A model generated the notes under the pieces. That model saw only the letters and a list, made by a program, of their open reading frames with translations. It searched no databases and was not told the origin of the DNA. Positions 53,582 through 62,784 of a stretch of 64,000 nucleotides of DNA are shown in pieces (position 1 is the first letter of the stretch; each line of letters starts with the position of its first letter). The translations under genes and the position numbers were made by a program. The DNA is from Citricoccus zhacaiensis (GTDB lineage Bacteria > Actinomycetota > Actinomycetes > Actinomycetales > Micrococcaceae): positions 332,930 through 396,929 of the forward strand of contig NZ_BMLQ01000003.1 in the NCBI RefSeq assembly GCF_014645315.1. Direction: 5' to 3'.

Positions 53582-55422
53582 ATGTTCGAAGCCCAGCCGA
53601 GTGAGCCAAGCGAAAGTGACGTGCGCCAGCCCGACGGCGGCGCCACCGGTAGCGCTGCAGCCGCCGGTTCGCTGGTGCCGGCCCTTGCTGTTCCGGCCAA
53701 CGCGCTTCACCTCATCGGCCTGCGCTGGGCCCTGGCGCGGATGGTCCCCGCCGCAGCCCTCAATCCCGATGACCTGGACGCGCGGCAGGTCATTGCCTCT
53801 CCGGACGGGCCCGAAGCAGAGGCAATTGACCGGATTCAGGCCCTGGAAGCACTGAAATCGGCCTGTGCAGCCGCCCAAGCCCGGGAAACCGCCGCCTTGC
53901 ACGCCCACCGCACCACCACCGAGGCCGCCCAAGGCATCCCCGAAGCTCGTCGGGGTCGTGGCCTGCCCGGTGAGGTCGGTCTGGCCCGCCGCACCGGATC
54001 CCGGGGCTCCAGACACCTCCGCCTCGCCACCTGAATTTGGTGGCGGACCTGCCTCACACCCTGGAGGCACTGACCACTGGACGCATCAGCGAAGAACAAG
54101 CCGCCGCGATGGACCGCCAAACCCACTGGCTGACTTCATCTCAACGCCAGGCCGCCGACTCTGCCTTGGCAGGGCGGATCGAATTCCTCGGCCACCGCGA
54201 ACTCATCCAGGAAGCCCAAGCTGCCGCCCAAGGGCAAGACCCTGCCGCCGCACTCCAACGCCAGGAACAAGCCTGCCGGGACCGGCACCTGAGCCTGAAA
54301 CCCGCCCAGACCAACCCCGGCATGGCCTACCTCACCGCCCTGCTCCCGATGGCCCAGGCTGCCGCTTGCTATCAAAACCTCACCACGGCCGCTGCCAGCA
54401 CCATCGCCGAAGGCGATGCCGCCGAGAGGACGCCACAGCAGGTACTCACCGACCTCTTCGTCCAGCGCCTCACGGGCCAGACCACCGCCGACGCCGTCCC
54501 CGTCGAGATCCAACTGATCATGACCGACACCGCCCTCCTCGACACCGCCAACGACTCTTCCAGCCCCGTCGGACCAGCCGGGTCCACTACCGGAACTGCT
54601 GGTCAGTCCGCTTCTGGATTCGGGCGGGAGGCAAACCTCCCGGCGTGGATGCCCGGTCACGGTCCGATCCCGGCCCCAGCGGCACGCCGGATGATCGCAG
54701 ACACCGAGGCCGAGGTCTTCATCCGCCGGCTCTACACCGCACCTGGAACCGGTCAACTCGTCGCGATGGACTCACACCGCCGTGCCTTCTCCGGCCTGCT
54801 GCGGCACATGGTGCTCCTGCGTGACGGGGTCTGCCGTACCCCGTACTGCGATGCCCCGATCCGGCACATCGACCACGCCACACCCCACCGCGAAGGCGGG
54901 CCCACCTCCTGGGACAACGCCTCCGGACTCTGCGTGCGTTGCAACCACACCAAAGAGAACCCCGGCTGGACCCACCACGCCACCGCCGGCGAACTCCGCG
55001 TTACCACCCCCACCGGCCACGAGTACACCAATCACCCCCGGCCCCTCACCCCACCAGCAGAGCCAGAACGCCTGTCGACAGCACCACCGCTGAAAGAACC
55101 ACCGCCGAAGGAACCCGGACAGTCACGGGTGATCGCCTGCTCCACGAACACCACCGTGACCGCCACCCTGCCGGACGACCTCCCCAACGACGCGCCAGAC
55201 GGCTCGCCGCTGCGCTTAACAGTCACGCCACGGACTAGGAGATCGGCGCTGAGGCCACCGTTGCGTTTCGGGATGGCTCACGCGACCCTGCAACCAGGCC
55301 ACACCCTGCAACCAGACCACCCGAGTAGCCTAGAAGCAACGCTGAGAAAGTCGTTGGCCAGCCACCAGAGAAGGGGAGGACCATGTCCCAGGAGCTCCAT
55401 CACCACACCATGCGCGCCGTGA
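53582..55422 (+). pseudogene. DUF222/HNH endonuclease gene with an internal frameshift
   Basis: Two adjacent frames make one DUF222-HNH (13E12-type) protein. The first (53582-54034, 150 codons) ends TGSRGSRHLRLAT then TGA; the second begins LVADLPHTLEALTTGRISEE at 54037 and runs to 55422. The family continues smoothly from HLxLA to LVxxLPHT, but five bases separate the two parts where three would be needed. The HNH site is complete: CRTPYCDAPIRHIDHATPH and LCVRCNHTKENPGW. TAGAGT lies seven bases before ATG 53582. The tail overlaps the next gene by 40 bases. It may be a true frameshift, a sequencing error or programmed recoding; a separate C-terminal product from TTG 54037 is possible. Confidence 0.75.
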
Positions 55423-56399
55423 CGTACGCCGGCGCCGGCGGGCGTGAGGTCCTCTCAGTGGAGGACCTGACCCTTCCTGTGCCGGGGCCCGGTGAGGTCC
55501 TCATCAGGGTCACTGCTGCCGGCATCAACCGCGCGGACCTGCTGCAGCGGGCGGGCAACTATCCGGTCCCAGAGGGTGCCTCGGAGGTGCCCGGGCTGGA
55601 GGTCTCCGGAACGATCGAGGAGACCGGGGCCGGCGTCGGGAATTGGGATTTCGGCACGCCGGTCTGTGCCCTGCTGGCCGGTGGCGGCTATGCGGAGTAC
55701 GTGTCGGTCCCCGCCGGACAGGTGGTCCCCGTCCCCGACGGCGTCTCCCTCACCGATGCGGCCGGCCTCCCGGAGGTCGCGGCCACCTGTTGGTCCAACC
55801 TGGTCCAGCAGGCCGGCGTGGGCCGGGGCGACTGGGTGCTCGTGCACGGTGGCACCGGCGGGATCGGCTCGTTCGCTCTACAACTGTTGAAGGCACTGGG
55901 CGCGCGTCCCGTGGCGACCGCCGGTAGCGCGGCTAAGGTGCAGCGGAGTCTCGAGCTGGGTGCTGAGGCGGCCATCAACCACCGCGAGGAGGACTTCGTG
56001 GCCCGGATGAAGGAGATCACCGGCGGCCACGGCGCAGATGTGATCCTGGACGTGATGGGGGCGAAGTACCTGGAGAAGAATGTGGCTGCTTTGGCGCAAG
56101 GCGGGCGGCTGGTGGTGATCGGCCTGCAGGGCGGTGCCTCCGGAACCCTGCCGATCGGCAAGGTCATGGGCAAGAACGCCGTGGTGACCGGGACGATGCT
56201 GCGGCCACGGCCCGCGGAGGAGAAGGCCGGGATCATGAGGGAGGTGGCCGAGCACGTCTGGCCGCTGGTGGCCTCCGGAGCGATCTGCACCACCACGGAC
56301 GCGGTGTTCGCTCTGGACGACGTGGCGGCGGCCCAGGACCGCTTTGAAGAGGCGGACCGGACGGGCAAGATCCTGCTGGTGGCCGGGGAGAGGCCTTGA
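55383..56399 (+). CDS. NAD(P)H-quinone oxidoreductase (PIG3-like zinc-independent MDR)
   Basis: A 338-residue medium-chain reductase of the PIG3/quinone oxidoreductase group, which reduces quinones or related carbonyls with NADPH without zinc. Seen: GPGEVLIRVTAAGINRADLL, QRAGNYPVPEGASEVPGLE, the NADPH-binding VHGGTGGIGSFALQLLKALG, and NGMGK-like IGKVMGKNAVVTGTMLR. GGGGAGG stands just before the ATG. It overlaps the tail of the frameshifted HNH frame by 40 bases. Its own stop overlaps by one base the start of the following gene (TGATG), suggesting a small operon. Confidence 0.92.
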   Translation: MSQELHHHTMRAVTYAGAGGREVLSVEDLTLPVPGPGEVLIRVTAAGINRADLLQRAGNYPVPEGASEVPGLEVSGTIEETGAGVGNWDFGTPVCALLAGGGYAEYVSVPAGQVVPVPDGVSLTDAAGLPEVAATCWSNLVQQAGVGRGDWVLVHGGTGGIGSFALQLLKALGARPVATAGSAAKVQRSLELGAEAAINHREEDFVARMKEITGGHGADVILDVMGAKYLEKNVAALAQGGRLVVIGLQGGASGTLPIGKVMGKNAVVTGTMLRPRPAEEKAGIMREVAEHVWPLVASGAICTTTDAVFALDDVAAAQDRFEEADRTGKILLVAGERP

Positions 56400-56857
56400 T
56401 GGCCGGACCGTTCGCGCGGCGCCGGCAGGCCAAGAAGGATGAGACAGAGCTCGGGACCGAACTCTGGCGCCGGAGCCATGACTGGTTCATCCGCTCGCTG
56501 GACCGGTACTGGCAGGTCGTCCAGGAGGCCCGCGCCGAGGGCAGGATCCCCGAGGACGAGTTGAACGGGCTGGTCAACGCCGGCAACGTGCTGGCCGAGT
56601 TGGCGCCGCGGGTGCGCCACCTGTGCGCGGAGGCCCACCGCCAGCACCCCGGGACCGGTCTGCAGGTCCCCGCCTCAGGCAGCGACGTGCACCGCATCCT
56701 CTCCCGAGCAGCGAACGACTTGGCCACCACCGCCCAGGCCGCGGCGTTGTTCCGGCTGGGGCAGGCCTCCCTGCACTCGGTGGGACGCCGAGCCGAGAAG
56801 GTCGTGGCCGCCGTGCAGGAGGCGGAAGAAGCTGCCGGGTTCCGCCCGGGAGCCTGA
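56399..56857 (+). CDS. Conserved hypothetical cytoplasmic protein
   Basis: A 152-residue, mostly helical protein (MAGPFARRRQAKKDETELG, then HDWFIRSLDRYWQVVQEARA, NGLVNAGNVLAELAPRVRHL, LFRLGQASLHSVGRRAEKVV). No signal peptide or membrane segment. Its ATG overlaps the last base of the quinone oxidoreductase stop (TGATG), so it is co-transcribed and probably translated by re-initiation. The domain is unknown to me; the helical repeats suggest a small binding or adaptor role, but this is speculation. Confidence 0.7.
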   Translation: MAGPFARRRQAKKDETELGTELWRRSHDWFIRSLDRYWQVVQEARAEGRIPEDELNGLVNAGNVLAELAPRVRHLCAEAHRQHPGTGLQVPASGSDVHRILSRAANDLATTAQAAALFRLGQASLHSVGRRAEKVVAAVQEAEEAAGFRPGA

Positions 56858-56902
56858 GGAAGCGTCGCAAGGCCCAGCAAGCCCGCTGGGACTGGAAACG
56901 AC

Positions 56903-56941
56903 AACGCGCCGTTGCGGAGAAGATCCCCTCAACGGCGCGTT
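56903..56941. terminator. Hairpin terminator between the hypothetical gene and tRNA-Thr
   Basis: AACGCGCCGTTG (56903-56914) and CAACGGCGCGTT (56930-56941) form a perfect 12-bp stem with a 15-base loop. It lies between convergent transcripts and can end both. Confidence 0.82.
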
Positions 56942-56950
56942 TCCTGTCTG

Positions 56951-57024
56951 AGCCCCCTGCCGGATTCGAACCGGCGACCTGCTCTTTACGAGGGAGCTGC
57001 TCTGGCCAGCTGAGCTAAGGAGGC
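56951..57024 (-). tRNA. tRNA-Thr (anticodon CGT)
   Basis: Acceptor GCCTCCT/AGGGGGC (one G-T pair), D-arm GCTC...GAGC, anticodon loop CTCGTAA (anticodon CGT, reads ACG), T-arm CCGGTTCGAATCCGG. The anticodon stem GCTCC/AGAGC has a C-A mismatch at its top. The discriminator is T and CCA is not encoded. Confidence 0.93.
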
Positions 57025-57234
57025 GAATGCTGACACCCGGGGGTGCCACGGCTATCGATGATAGCGGGCCGGTACCCCGCCGGGCAAAAGCAGAGAGAGC
57101 ACACGGCGTTCACAACCCACAGATGACGTTCACTTCACGTCCAACCGCAGGACAGGTCACTGCGGTGGAGTGGTCCGAACATGATGACAGGCCCGGCACC
57201 CGCCGGGCCGTCTGTCTACGGGAGGACAGCTGTG

Positions 57235-57963
57235 ATGAGGCCTGCCACCACCCCACCCCACCGGGACGTCCGTTCGCGGCGTCCGCTGAAGCTGGCCGTC
57301 CTGGACATGTCCGGCACCACCGTGGATGAGGGAGGCCTCCAGGACGAGGCGTTCAACACCGCGATCCTGCAGGAGGGCATCGAACCCGGTGGCTCCCGCT
57401 CGGACGCGATGGTGGGGTATTTCCGTGAGGCCCGTGGTACCTCGCGGCATGAGATCTTCCGCTCGGTCTTCGCCGAGGACCCGGTGGCGGCCCGCCGTGC
57501 CAATGCGTGCTTCGAGGCCACCTATGACCGGTTGCTCGCCGAACGTGGCGTCCGCCCGGTGGCCGGTGCCGCGGAGGCCGTGGCCGCTCTCCGGGAGGCG
57601 GGCCTGAAGATCGTGCTGACCACGGGCTTCGCCCGTCACACTCAGAACATGATCCTGGAATCACTGGACTGGATGGGCGTCTCCGATCTCAGCCTGTGTC
57701 CCTCGGACGCCGGCCGCGGCGTGCCCTACCCGGACATGATCCTCACGGCACTGCTGGCCCTGGACCTCGAGGACGTCCGCTCCGTGATGACGGTGGGGGA
57801 CACGGCCGGGGACATCCGTGCCGGCCAGCGGGCCGGTGCCGGGCTGACCGTGGGGGTGCTGACCGGCTATCACGACGAGGCCGTGCTCAGCGGCGCCGGG
57901 GCGACCGCCGTCGTGCCCTCGATCCGGGACATCCCGGCCCTGGTGACCGGCGCCGGCTGCTGA
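57235..57963 (+). CDS. HAD-superfamily phosphonatase-like hydrolase
   Basis: A 242-residue haloacid-dehalogenase phosphohydrolase of the PhnX-like subgroup. Motif I is LAVLDMSGTTVDEGGL with the nucleophilic Asp, motif II LTTGFARHTQNM (Thr), motif III/IV around VPYPDMILTALLALD and MTVGDTAGDIRAGQRAG (metal-binding Asp pair). The phosphonoacetaldehyde-hydrolase cap lysine is not obvious, so another phosphate ester may be the substrate. GGAGG (57221-57225) supports ATG 57235; the GTG three bases earlier is also possible. No phosphonate genes are adjacent. Confidence 0.82.
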   Translation: MRPATTPPHRDVRSRRPLKLAVLDMSGTTVDEGGLQDEAFNTAILQEGIEPGGSRSDAMVGYFREARGTSRHEIFRSVFAEDPVAARRANACFEATYDRLLAERGVRPVAGAAEAVAALREAGLKIVLTTGFARHTQNMILESLDWMGVSDLSLCPSDAGRGVPYPDMILTALLALDLEDVRSVMTVGDTAGDIRAGQRAGAGLTVGVLTGYHDEAVLSGAGATAVVPSIRDIPALVTGAGC

Positions 57964-57995
57964 CCGGCTGACCCGCTGACCAGCGGGCAGACGTA

Positions 57996-59570
57996 TCAGT
58001 CGCAGGTCAGCCCGTCCTCCGGCACCTCACCGTCGATCAGGTACCCGTCCACGGCGGCCCCGATGCACTCCCCGGCCCGGCCATAGGCGGTGTGGCCCTG
58101 GCCGTTCCAGGAGACGAGCACCCCGGATTCGAGCTGGTCGGCCAGTGCCGGGGCCCACTCGTACGGGGTGGCGGGATCGCCCTGGGTGCCGATGACCACG
58201 ATCGGCGCTGCCCCGGGGGCGCTGGCGGGCGCGGGCTCGTCCACCGGCTTCTCGGGCCACTCGGCACAGTTCGCCCCGCCGAAGGCCAGGAACCGTCCGA
58301 TGGTCGGGGAGGCCTCATCCAGCTGCTCGGCCTGGCTCCGGAGCGTCTCGGTGTCGGACGGCGCGGAGGAGTCGAGGCAGTTGATGGCCGTGAAGGCATC
58401 GTTGATGTTGGAACCGTATTCGCCGTCCTCGTCCCGTCCGGCGTTCAGGTCCGCGAGGTAGAGCATCAGGTCCGGGTTGCCGTTCATGGCGTCGGCGACG
58501 GCCTGGGTGAGCATCGGCCAGTTCTCGTCGGCGTACAGCGGGGTGATCAGCCCCGCGACGAAGGTGGCGGCCGGGACCTGCCGCCCGTCGGAGGACGTCA
58601 GCGGGGACTGCTCCACCTGTGCGAGCAGCTCGCGGAGCTGCTGCACGCCGTCCTCCGCAGTGCCGGACAGCGGGCACTCCGGGCCGGCGAGGCAGGACTC
58701 GGCCCACGCCGTGATGGCCTGCTCGAACGCCTCGGCCTGGCCGAGGGTGACCTCGAACTCGTCGAGGGAGGGATCCATGGCCCCGTCCAGCACCATCCGG
58801 CCCACGTTGGCCGGGAACTGCTCGGCGTAGGAGGCCCCTAGGGCGGTGCCGTAGGAGAAGCCGAGGTAGTTCAGCTGCTGATCGCCCAGCACGGCCCGCA
58901 GCAGGTCCATGTCCCGGGCCGCGGAGTCGGTGTCCACGTGGCCGAGGACCTCGCCGGTGTTCTCATCGCAGGCTTGCGCATACTCCCGGGCGGATTCCCG
59001 GACCTGGTCCAGGCCCTCATCGGTGGAGGGATCGATGTGCTCCTCACGGGCAGCGTCCATCTCCTCGTCGGACAGGCACTCCACCGGCGTGGAGCGGGAC
59101 ACGCCGCGCGGATCGAAGCCGACCACCGCGTAGTGGTCCTGGACGGCTCCGGAGACCACGTAGTCCAGCGAGTCCACCACCATGTCCACCCCGGACGCGC
59201 CCGGGCCACCGGGGTTCAACAGCAGGTGCGGGGCGCCATCCTCGGCGCCGCCGGTCCGGACCAGGGCCAGCTCGATCCGCTCACCCTCCGGATCCGCATA
59301 GTCCAGCGGGGCCTCCACGGTGGCGCACTCGAAGTCGCCGGCATCCTGCTCGCAGGACTGCCAGGCGGGTTCCTGGGCGTAGAGATCCTCCAGCCCCTCC
59401 GGAACGGCGGCGGTGCCCGACGTCGGCTCCGCGGCTCCAGAGTTCGGCCCACCTGGCCCACCTGGCCCACTGTCCGGCCCGCCGTCCGCTGTGCAACCGG
59501 TGAGCACCAGGGCGGTTGCGAAGACGGCGGCGATGGCACCGGAGCTGGACGGGAAGGGGTGCAGGCGCAC
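57996..59570 (-). CDS. TAP-family alpha/beta hydrolase lipoprotein (tripeptidyl aminopeptidase-like)
   Basis: A 524-residue exported lipoprotein. A lipobox LVLTGC (Cys about residue 26) follows the hydrophobic stretch GAIAAVFATALVL. Then a Gly/Pro-rich linker and an alpha/beta hydrolase core with GGPGASGVDMVVDSL, the Ser elbow LGFSYGTALGASY, IGTQGDPATPYEWA (Asp) and WNGQGHTAYGRAG (His), as in Streptomyces tripeptidyl aminopeptidases. It would release N-terminal peptides outside the cell. I start at GTG 59568-59570 because AAAGGA lies six bases before it; the TTG upstream overlaps that site. Three 11-base tandem repeats lie just upstream. Confidence 0.9.
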   Translation of the reverse strand: MRLHPFPSSSGAIAAVFATALVLTGCTADGGPDSGPGGPGGPNSGAAEPTSGTAAVPEGLEDLYAQEPAWQSCEQDAGDFECATVEAPLDYADPEGERIELALVRTGGAEDGAPHLLLNPGGPGASGVDMVVDSLDYVVSGAVQDHYAVVGFDPRGVSRSTPVECLSDEEMDAAREEHIDPSTDEGLDQVRESAREYAQACDENTGEVLGHVDTDSAARDMDLLRAVLGDQQLNYLGFSYGTALGASYAEQFPANVGRMVLDGAMDPSLDEFEVTLGQAEAFEQAITAWAESCLAGPECPLSGTAEDGVQQLRELLAQVEQSPLTSSDGRQVPAATFVAGLITPLYADENWPMLTQAVADAMNGNPDLMLYLADLNAGRDEDGEYGSNINDAFTAINCLDSSAPSDTETLRSQAEQLDEASPTIGRFLAFGGANCAEWPEKPVDEPAPASAPGAAPIVVIGTQGDPATPYEWAPALADQLESGVLVSWNGQGHTAYGRAGECIGAAVDGYLIDGEVPEDGLTCD

Positions 59571-59584
59571 GCGGGGTCCTTTCA

Positions 59585-59617
59585 AGGCGGTGGTCAGGCG
59601 GTGGTCAGGCGGTGGTC
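59585..59617. repeat. Three 11-bp tandem repeats before the TAP-family gene
   Basis: AGGCGGTGGTC occurs three times head to tail (59585-59595, 59596-59606, 59607-59617), without mismatches, in the gap between holB and the TAP-family gene. On the minus strand the unit is GACCACCGCCT, with CACC at the place it occupies in PHO-box units. It could be slippage or an operator. Confidence 0.7.
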
Positions 59618-59623
59618 AGTGGG

Positions 59624-60820
59624 TCAGGCCTGGTGACCTGGGCGGCGGTCCAGGATGCGGTCCGGCAGGAAACTCATCGTCATGGCTTCGAGCGCCAACA
59701 GCGGGGGCACGTTGCCGGCCAGACGCCGGCGGGCGGTGGCCACGGCGTCGATCCGGGCCACGGTCCGCTCGGCGGTGACTCCGTGGGCGTAGGAACCGAG
59801 TTCGTCCCGGAGGTGCTCGTTGACCAGCTCGGCCCCGGTGCCCAGCTGCAGGGCCAGCACGTCCCGGAACAGGCCCGTCAGGTCGATCATCGCGCGGTCG
59901 AGGGTGTCATGCACGGAGCGCTTGTTGCGTGCCGTCTGGCTGTCCTCGAGGCGCTTGACATGGTTGCGGAGCTTGGGTGGGACCTTCTCGTCCTCACCCA
60001 GGCCCAGCGCACGCAGCAGACCGGCCTTCTCCTCGGCGTTGCGGACCTCGGCCGAGGACTTCGCCTCCTCCTGGGTGACCTCCACCAGCTCCTTGGCCAG
60101 GGCCACCGCGTCCGAGGTCGCCTGGATCCGCAGCGGCAGGTGGACCACGGCTTCACGGCGCTGCCGCGCCCCCTCGTCGCGGGCCAGCCGCCGGGCCATG
60201 CCCACGTGGGACTGGGAGGCGCGGGCCGCGAACAGCGCCAGTGCCGGGTCCAGGCCGTCGCGGTCCACCAGCAGGTCCGCGACCGACTGCACCGCGGGGA
60301 TGCGCAATCCCACGGGACGGCAACGGGAGCGGATGGTCACGAGCACGTCCGCGGGGGAGGGGGCGCACAGCATCCAGATGGTCCGGGCCGGCGGCTCCTC
60401 GATCGCCTTGAGCAGGACGTTCGTGGCGCGCTCCGTCATGCGGTCCGCGTCCTCGATGATGAAGATCCGCCACCGCCCGGAGGAGGGGCGGTCCTGGGCG
60501 AGAGAGATCAGCTCGCGGATCTCGTCGATCTTGTACGTGACGTTCTCGGTGGCCATGACCTTGACGTCCGCGTGCGTCCCCGCGTGCACGGTCAGGCACG
60601 CGTGGCAGCGCCCGCAGCCGCGCTGGGCCGGGTCCTCCTGCTCGCACTGCAGCGCCTGGGCGAACGCCCGCGCGGCATTGGACCGTCCGGAGCCAGGCGG
60701 ACCGGTGAACAGCCAGGCATGCGTGGGGGAGTCCATGGTCGCGGCCCGGGACAATTGCCCGACGGCGGCCTCCTGGCCCGCGAGTTCGGCCCACGCGGGT
60801 GCCACGGGTGCGGCGCTCAT
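59624..60820 (-). CDS. holB: DNA polymerase III delta' subunit
   Basis: A 398-residue clamp-loader subunit. Walker A region is FTGPPGSGRSNAARAFA, with Arg in place of Lys, as usual for a delta' subunit that does not hydrolyse ATP. A zinc-binding CEQEDPAQRGCGRCHAC follows. IFIIEDADRMTERATNVLLKAIEEPPA (seen in parts) and TIRSRCRPVGLR carry the Walker B-like and sensor SRC motifs. ATG 60820 overlaps the tmk stop by four bases (60817-60820), so holB is coupled to tmk, an arrangement common in actinobacteria and Firmicutes. Confidence 0.95.
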   Translation of the reverse strand: MSAAPVAPAWAELAGQEAAVGQLSRAATMDSPTHAWLFTGPPGSGRSNAARAFAQALQCEQEDPAQRGCGRCHACLTVHAGTHADVKVMATENVTYKIDEIRELISLAQDRPSSGRWRIFIIEDADRMTERATNVLLKAIEEPPARTIWMLCAPSPADVLVTIRSRCRPVGLRIPAVQSVADLLVDRDGLDPALALFAARASQSHVGMARRLARDEGARQRREAVVHLPLRIQATSDAVALAKELVEVTQEEAKSSAEVRNAEEKAGLLRALGLGEDEKVPPKLRNHVKRLEDSQTARNKRSVHDTLDRAMIDLTGLFRDVLALQLGTGAELVNEHLRDELGSYAHGVTAERTVARIDAVATARRRLAGNVPPLLALEAMTMSFLPDRILDRRPGHQA

Positions 60821-61521
60821 CGGCCGGCCCCTTGGCCGAGCAGCCCGGCGACCCGTCCCCAGACCTCGGCGGCGATCTCGACGGCGGACCGGCCGGCGTC
60901 GAGCACCTGGTAGCGGTCCGGGGCCTGGGCGGCACGGTCCGTGAAGGCGGTGCGGATGCGCTGGTGGAAGGGTTCGGGCTCGGACTCCATGCGGTCCGGA
61001 CCGGTGCCGCCGGCAGCCTGTGCGCGGCCGGCCCGGCGGGTGGCGGCGGTGCCGGTGTCCACGTCCAGCAGGACGGTCAGGTCCGGGTGCAGCCCGCCGG
61101 TGGCCCACTCGTTGATCCCGGCCACCGTGTCCGTGCCGAGGTCCCGGCCGGCACCCTGGTAGGCCACGGAGGAGTCCACGTAGCGGTCGGTCACCACGGT
61201 GCGGCCGGCGGCCAGGGCCGGACCGATCAGCTGGCGGACGTGGGCCGAACGGGAGGCAGCGAAGATCAGGGCCTCGGTCACCGGGTCGATGGGGGCGTGG
61301 GCCGGGTCCAGCACGAGGGAGCGCAGCTGTTCGCCGACGTCGGTCCCGCCCGGCTCGCGCGTCAGCAGCACCTCGTGGCCTTCGGCCGTCAGCCGTTCGG
61401 CGAGCAGCCGCGCCTGGGTGGACTTGCCGGAGCCGTCCCCGCCCTCGAAGGCGACGAAGAGACCCTGCGGACCGGTCCGAGCAAGGACGGGTCCGGGGGA
61501 GGTGGAAGGCTGCTCGATCAC
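60817..61521 (-). CDS. tmk: Thymidylate kinase
   Basis: A 234-residue kinase converting dTMP to dTDP. Seen: P-loop FVAFEGGDGSGKSTQARLL, LLTREPGGTDVGEQLRSL with the catalytic Arg, LIFAASRSAHVRQLI and the DRYVDSSVAYQGAGRDLG motif. Start is GTG 61519-61521: TAGGCT (61528-61533, minus strand) is six bases upstream, giving a leaderless message. It is the first gene of the tmk-holB operon, and divergent from the PLP-enzyme gene. Confidence 0.96.
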   Translation of the reverse strand: MIEQPSTSPGPVLARTGPQGLFVAFEGGDGSGKSTQARLLAERLTAEGHEVLLTREPGGTDVGEQLRSLVLDPAHAPIDPVTEALIFAASRSAHVRQLIGPALAAGRTVVTDRYVDSSVAYQGAGRDLGTDTVAGINEWATGGLHPDLTVLLDVDTGTAATRRAGRAQAAGGTGPDRMESEPEPFHQRIRTAFTDRAAQAPDRYQVLDAGRSAVEIAAEVWGRVAGLLGQGAGR

Positions 61522-61601
61522 CGGTCCAGCCTAACGGCCCACGCCGTCACAACGGGCAACGATCCACAGCCCCAGGCCCGCCCCGGACGTACGATTTCAG
61601 G

Positions 61602-62780
61602 ATGCATCCCGAAACCCTGTTGGTCAGTGCCTCCCGTCCCGCCCGGGAGGTGGATGCCCCCGTCAACGACCCGGTGCATTTCACCTCCACGTTCGTCGGC
61701 TGGGAGCCGGACGCGGCGGGACCCCGCCGGCTCTACGGGCGCATGTCCAATCCCACCTGGGACGGCCCGGAGCAGCTGCTGGCAGCCCTGGAGGGCGTGG
61801 AGGACCCGGTCGAACGGCCCGCCCTGCTGTTCTCCTCCGGCATGGCCGCCATCTCGGCCGCCCTGCACCTGGCCCCGAACGGTGGCCGCATCGTGGCCCC
61901 GCAGCACGCCTACCAGGGGGGACTGTCCCTCCTGGACTCGCTGCAGCAGACCGGGCGGCTGGCCGTGGAGCGGGTGGACATCACGGACACGGAGGCCGTC
62001 GTCCGCGCCGTGCGCGATGGCGGGGACGCGGACGGTCCCGCCAGCATCCTCTGGCTCGAATCGCCCACCAACCCCATGCTGGAGGTGGCGGATCTCGCCG
62101 CACTCACCGAGGCCGCCCACGCGGCCGGCGCCCTCGTGGTGGTGGACAACACCTTCGCCACGCCCCTGGTGCAGCGGCCGCTCGAGCTGGGCGCCGACGT
62201 CGTGGTCCATTCGGTGACCAAGTACCTGGCCGGGCACTCGGACGTGGTGCTGGGTGCCGCCGTGACGGACGACGCCGGCCTGCACCGCCGGCTGCACGCC
62301 CACCGCACGCTGCACGGGGCGATCGCCGGCCCCATGGAGGCGTTCCTCGCGCTGCGCGGCATGCGCACCCTGGCCCTGCGCCTCGAGCGCTCGCAGGCCA
62401 ATGCGGCCGAGCTGGCCCGCCGCCTCGACGCTGCCCGGCGCGAGGGCACCCTGCCGGTGGCCGCCGTGACGTACCCGGGCCTGCCGGAGCACCCGCAGCA
62501 CGCCCTGGCCGCAGCCCAGATGCAGGGTGGCTTCGGGTCCGTGCTGACGGTCGTGATGGAGGGTGCGGCAGCCGCCGATGCCGTGGTCCAGAACCTGCGC
62601 CACTGGGTCCCCGCCACCTCCCTGGGCGGCGTGGAGTCGCTGGTCGAGCGCCGCCGGCGTTTCGACGGTGAACCGGCCACCGTCCCGGCCGGACTGCTGA
62701 GGCTGAGCGTGGGCATCGAACACGTGGACGATTTGTGGGAGGACCTGCAGGCCGGGATGCGGGCCGCGGCGGTAGGCTGA
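61602..62780 (+). CDS. Cys/Met-metabolism PLP enzyme (cystathionine gamma-synthase/lyase-like)
   Basis: A 392-residue PLP-dependent trans-sulfuration enzyme. Seen: YGRMSNPTWDGPEQLLAALE, FSSGMAAISAALHL, WLESPTNPMLEVADL, VVDNTFATPLVQRPL, the PLP lysine in HSVTKYLAGHSDVVLG, and SLGGVESLVERRRR (substrate carboxylate Arg region). Cystathionine gamma-synthase, gamma-lyase and homocysteine synthase cannot be separated by eye. TACGAT (61590-61595) is six bases before the ATG, giving a leaderless message. It is followed after four bases by the DUF2516 gene, whose promoter overlaps this gene's stop codon. Confidence 0.92.
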   Translation: MHPETLLVSASRPAREVDAPVNDPVHFTSTFVGWEPDAAGPRRLYGRMSNPTWDGPEQLLAALEGVEDPVERPALLFSSGMAAISAALHLAPNGGRIVAPQHAYQGGLSLLDSLQQTGRLAVERVDITDTEAVVRAVRDGGDADGPASILWLESPTNPMLEVADLAALTEAAHAAGALVVVDNTFATPLVQRPLELGADVVVHSVTKYLAGHSDVVLGAAVTDDAGLHRRLHAHRTLHGAIAGPMEAFLALRGMRTLALRLERSQANAAELARRLDAARREGTLPVAAVTYPGLPEHPQHALAAAQMQGGFGSVLTVVMEGAAAADAVVQNLRHWVPATSLGGVESLVERRRRFDGEPATVPAGLLRLSVGIEHVDDLWEDLQAGMRAAAVG

Positions 62781-62784
62781 GCCC

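Noticed and set aside
56993..57000. Mismatch in the tRNA-Thr anticodon stem as sign of a pseudo-tRNA
   Set aside because: All other stems pair and the conserved loops are intact; a single mismatch next to the loop is tolerated.
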